Source: Clostridia bacterium (lineage in GTDB: Bacteria; Bacillota; Clostridia; Christensenellales; Aristaeellaceae). From it: a DNA stretch of 6,290 nucleotides. Position 1 is the first letter of the stretch. Every line of letters begins with the position of its first letter. The notes under the pieces are model-generated. The model did not search any database. It was not told the DNA's origin and saw only the letters and a program-made list of their open reading frames with translations. Of the stretch, positions 6,166-6,290 are shown one piece after another. The stretch is from assembly GCA_900754755.1 (NCBI GenBank), contig CAAEEC010000147.1, positions 1-6,290 on the forward strand, written 5' to 3'. A program made the position numbers and the translations under genes.

Positions 6166-6215
6166 CCTCAAAGGCTCCCCCGTGTAAGGGGAGCTGTCAG
6201 CGAAGCTGACTGAGG
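6166..6215. repeat. Compact three-way-junction (REP/MITE-like) element
   Basis: A 50-bp unit that folds completely. An outer stem CCTCA (6166-6170) with TGAGG (6211-6215) encloses hairpin A, GCTCCCC (6174-6180) with GGGGAGC (6188-6194) plus a G-T wobble pair, and hairpin B, GTCAGC (6196-6201) with GCTGAC (6205-6210) around a GAA loop. The hairpins abut with almost no unpaired bases between them. Sequences of this style recur as intergenic repeats in gut Clostridia genomes, which I recall as general knowledge and cannot check here. It joins directly to the 56-bp repeat copy at 6214. There is no coding potential and no transposase nearby. Confidence 0.65.
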
Positions 6216-6269
6216 GGCGCACGAAACGCGCGCGCTGTGCGCGAAGCAGCGCGAAGTAAGCCCAGTGAG
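6214..6269 (-). repeat. Right arm of the 56-bp imperfect inverted repeat
   Basis: Reverse complement of positions 1-56 with 49 of 56 identities and no gaps (left position p corresponds to 6270 minus p). The conserved stem is GCGCAC (6217-6222) with GTGCGC (6237-6242). This copy also holds a competing 7-bp stem, CGCGCTG (6231-6237) with CAGCGCG (6247-6253), that is not preserved in the left copy. It abuts the three-way-junction element. The last 21 bases of the window (6270-6290) carry a partial echo of the repeat end (CTCACTT...GGCTT against CTCACTGGGCTT on the - strand), suggesting another unit may begin beyond the edge. Confidence 0.75.
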
Positions 6270-6290
6270 ACAAGGAAAGCCGCAAGTGAG

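Noticed and set aside
6063..6290. yybP-ykoY manganese riboswitch ahead of the CDF gene
   Set aside because: I looked for its conserved GGGGAGTAG and paired loop motifs in the visible leader; only the SD resembles part of it, and the second conserved loop is missing.

Overview
The window reads as chromosomal DNA of a GC-rich, low-motility-of-content Firmicute, most likely a gut-type Clostridia relative. The reasons are an RNase Y gene (typical of Firmicutes), strong Shine-Dalgarno (SD) sequences of the AGGAGG type, a clean SigA-type promoter, an Mn-type CDF transporter resembling Firmicutes proteins, and a structured GTCAGC-GAA-GCTGAC repeat of a style common in gut Clostridia. The species assignment is inference. 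All five genes are intact and no phage, transposase, CRISPR, tRNA or rRNA gene is visible.

Layout. Positions 1-56 hold one arm of an inverted repeat. A two-gene unit follows on the + strand: an FAD-linked D-2-hydroxyacid (D-lactate/glycolate) dehydrogenase (120-1511), overlapping by 4 bp a DUF402 protein (1508-2068). A consensus-like SigA promoter (2137-2165) then drives rny, RNase Y, on the + strand; its best start is TTG at 2232 rather than the longer GTG frame. rny ends at a very strong hairpin terminator (3797-3838) that appears to serve both strands, because the next two genes converge on it. On the - strand a CDF metal transporter (4876-6051) is followed 3 bp later by a class-C beta-lactamase-like serine hydrolase (3862-4872); these two look like one operon. 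The CDF leader (6063-6290) is packed with inverted repeats: a 10-bp palindrome, a bulged hairpin, a compact three-way-junction element (6166-6215), and the second arm (6214-6269) of the inverted repeat seen at position 1.

Functionally the genes are mostly housekeeping: lactate/glycolate oxidation, a DUF402 (possibly nucleotide phosphatase) protein, global mRNA decay by membrane-anchored RNase Y, probable manganese export, and a hydrolase of unknown substrate. I see no new multi-gene system. The points most worth a second look are the 56-bp inverted repeats bracketing the window, whose differences avoid the arms of a shared stem; the adjoining three-way-junction repeat; the apparent AUA start codon of the CDF gene; and the tandem-duplicated C-terminal domain of that transporter.
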